Positions 17,291 through 18,121 of a stretch of DNA of 18,121 nucleotides are shown piece by piece (within the stretch, counting starts at the first letter, position 1; every line of letters begins with the position of its first letter). The position numbers and the translations under genes were made by a program. This DNA comes from Euperipatoides rowelli (Eukaryota; Onychophora; Udeonychophora; Euonychophora; Peripatopsidae): assembly GCA_003024985.2 (NCBI GenBank), contig PXIH01S0009860.1. The stretch is one strand, 5' to 3'. A model generated the notes under the pieces. The model saw only the letters and a program-made list of their open reading frames with translations. It did no database searches and had not been told where the DNA came from.

Positions 17291-17929
17291 ATTATTTAAC
17301 AATCCCTTCAAGAGTACTTGCTTGCTTATGTGACTATTTATAGGGGAAGGTTCAAAGTCTACTTTTCAAATCCAGCCATAAGAAGTGCTAAGTGGATGAT
17401 GAATTGAAAATTGCTACTAGAAAGATAATCTTGACTATAAAAATTAGATTTAAAAAGTTGATAGCCAACTAGCTTGATAATATAAAATTTAAATTCATCA
17501 TCCAAATTAGAGAAGTTAAAACCTCATTGCCTTAAACACAATTTTACCACATTTTTAACATCTATGCATATATTTCTGTCATTACGGTAGATTTTCCGGA
17601 AATTGGATCAAAATTCTCGAAATCAATCAAAAACAATTATTTCACCCCTTCATCATTATAGGGTTGGGACATAGTGGGTTTAATATGTAGATGGAGTTAG
17701 GGTTCAGGGTTGTGTTAAGGTTAGGACATTAAACAAAAAAATAAATAAGGCTGTTATCCATCTTGATCATGTGACTAAAGTGGTGTAAGGCCTTTCAATT
17801 TTTAACACCTCGTCAAATTAGCACTTCTTATTGCTTGATTTGAAAAGTAGGCGTTGAACCTTCTCTTACAAATAGTTACATAAACAAGCAAACTCTGGCT
17901 TGTTTTCTCGAAGGGATTATTGAAATAAT
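17291..17929. repeat. 640-bp element with long imperfect inverted repeats
   Basis: The left arm, 17291-17392, starts ATTATTTAACAATCCCTT. The right arm, 17818-17929, is its imperfect reverse complement and ends AAGGGATTATTGAAATAAT. Matching mirrored blocks include ACTATTTATA, GAAGGTTCAA, CTACTTTTCAAATC and ATAAGAAGTGCTAA. The roughly 425-base interior is not palindromic and holds no ORF with a known domain; it has a GGTTAGG/AGGGTT-rich patch near 17690-17730. This looks like a non-autonomous foldback or MITE-type DNA transposon. No terminal target duplication is evident at the borders I chose. Confidence 0.7.
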
Positions 17930-18121
17930 AGTGTCCGATACTTGGATATGATGGCTTCGCCGAGCTGCATAGACTATCTCATAAGGCTACCCTCCACCCT
18001 AATTAAGCCTTATTCTATCCAGAGACAGACTATATTTTGAATACAAAATTCTAAATTGGGCCTCGGTTAACATCTTTCTCAGGTTAGTGTGATAGACGTC
18101 AGCCAAGGCGGGGGCCTGCTT
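17930..18121. other. Window end, nothing recognised
   Basis: Short stretch with more balanced composition. No exon, motif or repeat identified. Confidence 0.3.

Noticed and set aside
17685-17735. Telomere-like TTAGGG/GGTTAGG words
   Set aside because: Only a few irregular units are present, inside the interior of a foldback element; not a telomeric array.

Overview
The window looks like AT-rich, intron-dominated DNA from an animal, most likely an invertebrate. There are no operons, ribosome binding sites or long ORFs. It carries spliced exons with consensus GT/AG borders, a Ty3/gypsy-type retrotransposon, a LINE-like reverse transcriptase remnant, microsatellites and foldback repeats. Frequent TAGGCTA/TAGCCTA and TACTGTA words in the introns remind me of decapod crustacean DNA, but that is only an impression. 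Single N bases at 981, 5963, 7765 and 14530 point to a draft assembly.

The only host gene I can support is on the minus strand: part of the motor domain of a kinesin-6 protein of the KIF20 (MKLP2/MPP1) type. Four exons are visible in transcription order: 15569-15311 (P-loop, GATNAGKT), 14111-13927, 2949-2631 (FSVWISFAEIYNE) and 2389-2278 (switch I, NQNSSR). None contains a stop, every border has GT/AG, and the intron phases agree across all three introns (1, 0, 1). The gene therefore looks functional. It runs off both ends: the N-terminal strand exon lies upstream (right) and the switch II exon (LAGSE) lies downstream (left), and I found neither in the window.

The intron between the second and third exons is about 11 kb. 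Inside it, in the same orientation as the gene, lies a decayed Ty3/gypsy-like retrotransposon at about 5723-11536. In its own direction the order is: long 5' LTR-like repeat (interrupted or 1.7 kb), tail of protease, reverse transcriptase, gypsy-type RNase H, a second RNase H of cellular/archaeal type, integrase (D,D-35-E), GPY/F module, a C-terminal tail, and a short 171-bp 3' LTR-like repeat. Gag and the protease active site are absent, and the pol reading frame is broken many times.

The left end (1-2030) holds a degenerate repeat family and a plus-strand LINE-like reverse transcriptase remnant. The right end (15.8-18.1 kb) holds a 140-bp inverted repeat, a GC-rich repeat with C-runs, and a 640-bp element bounded by imperfect inverted repeats of about 100-110 bp. 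The best candidate for something unusual is the retrotransposon with two RNase H domains and very unequal LTRs.
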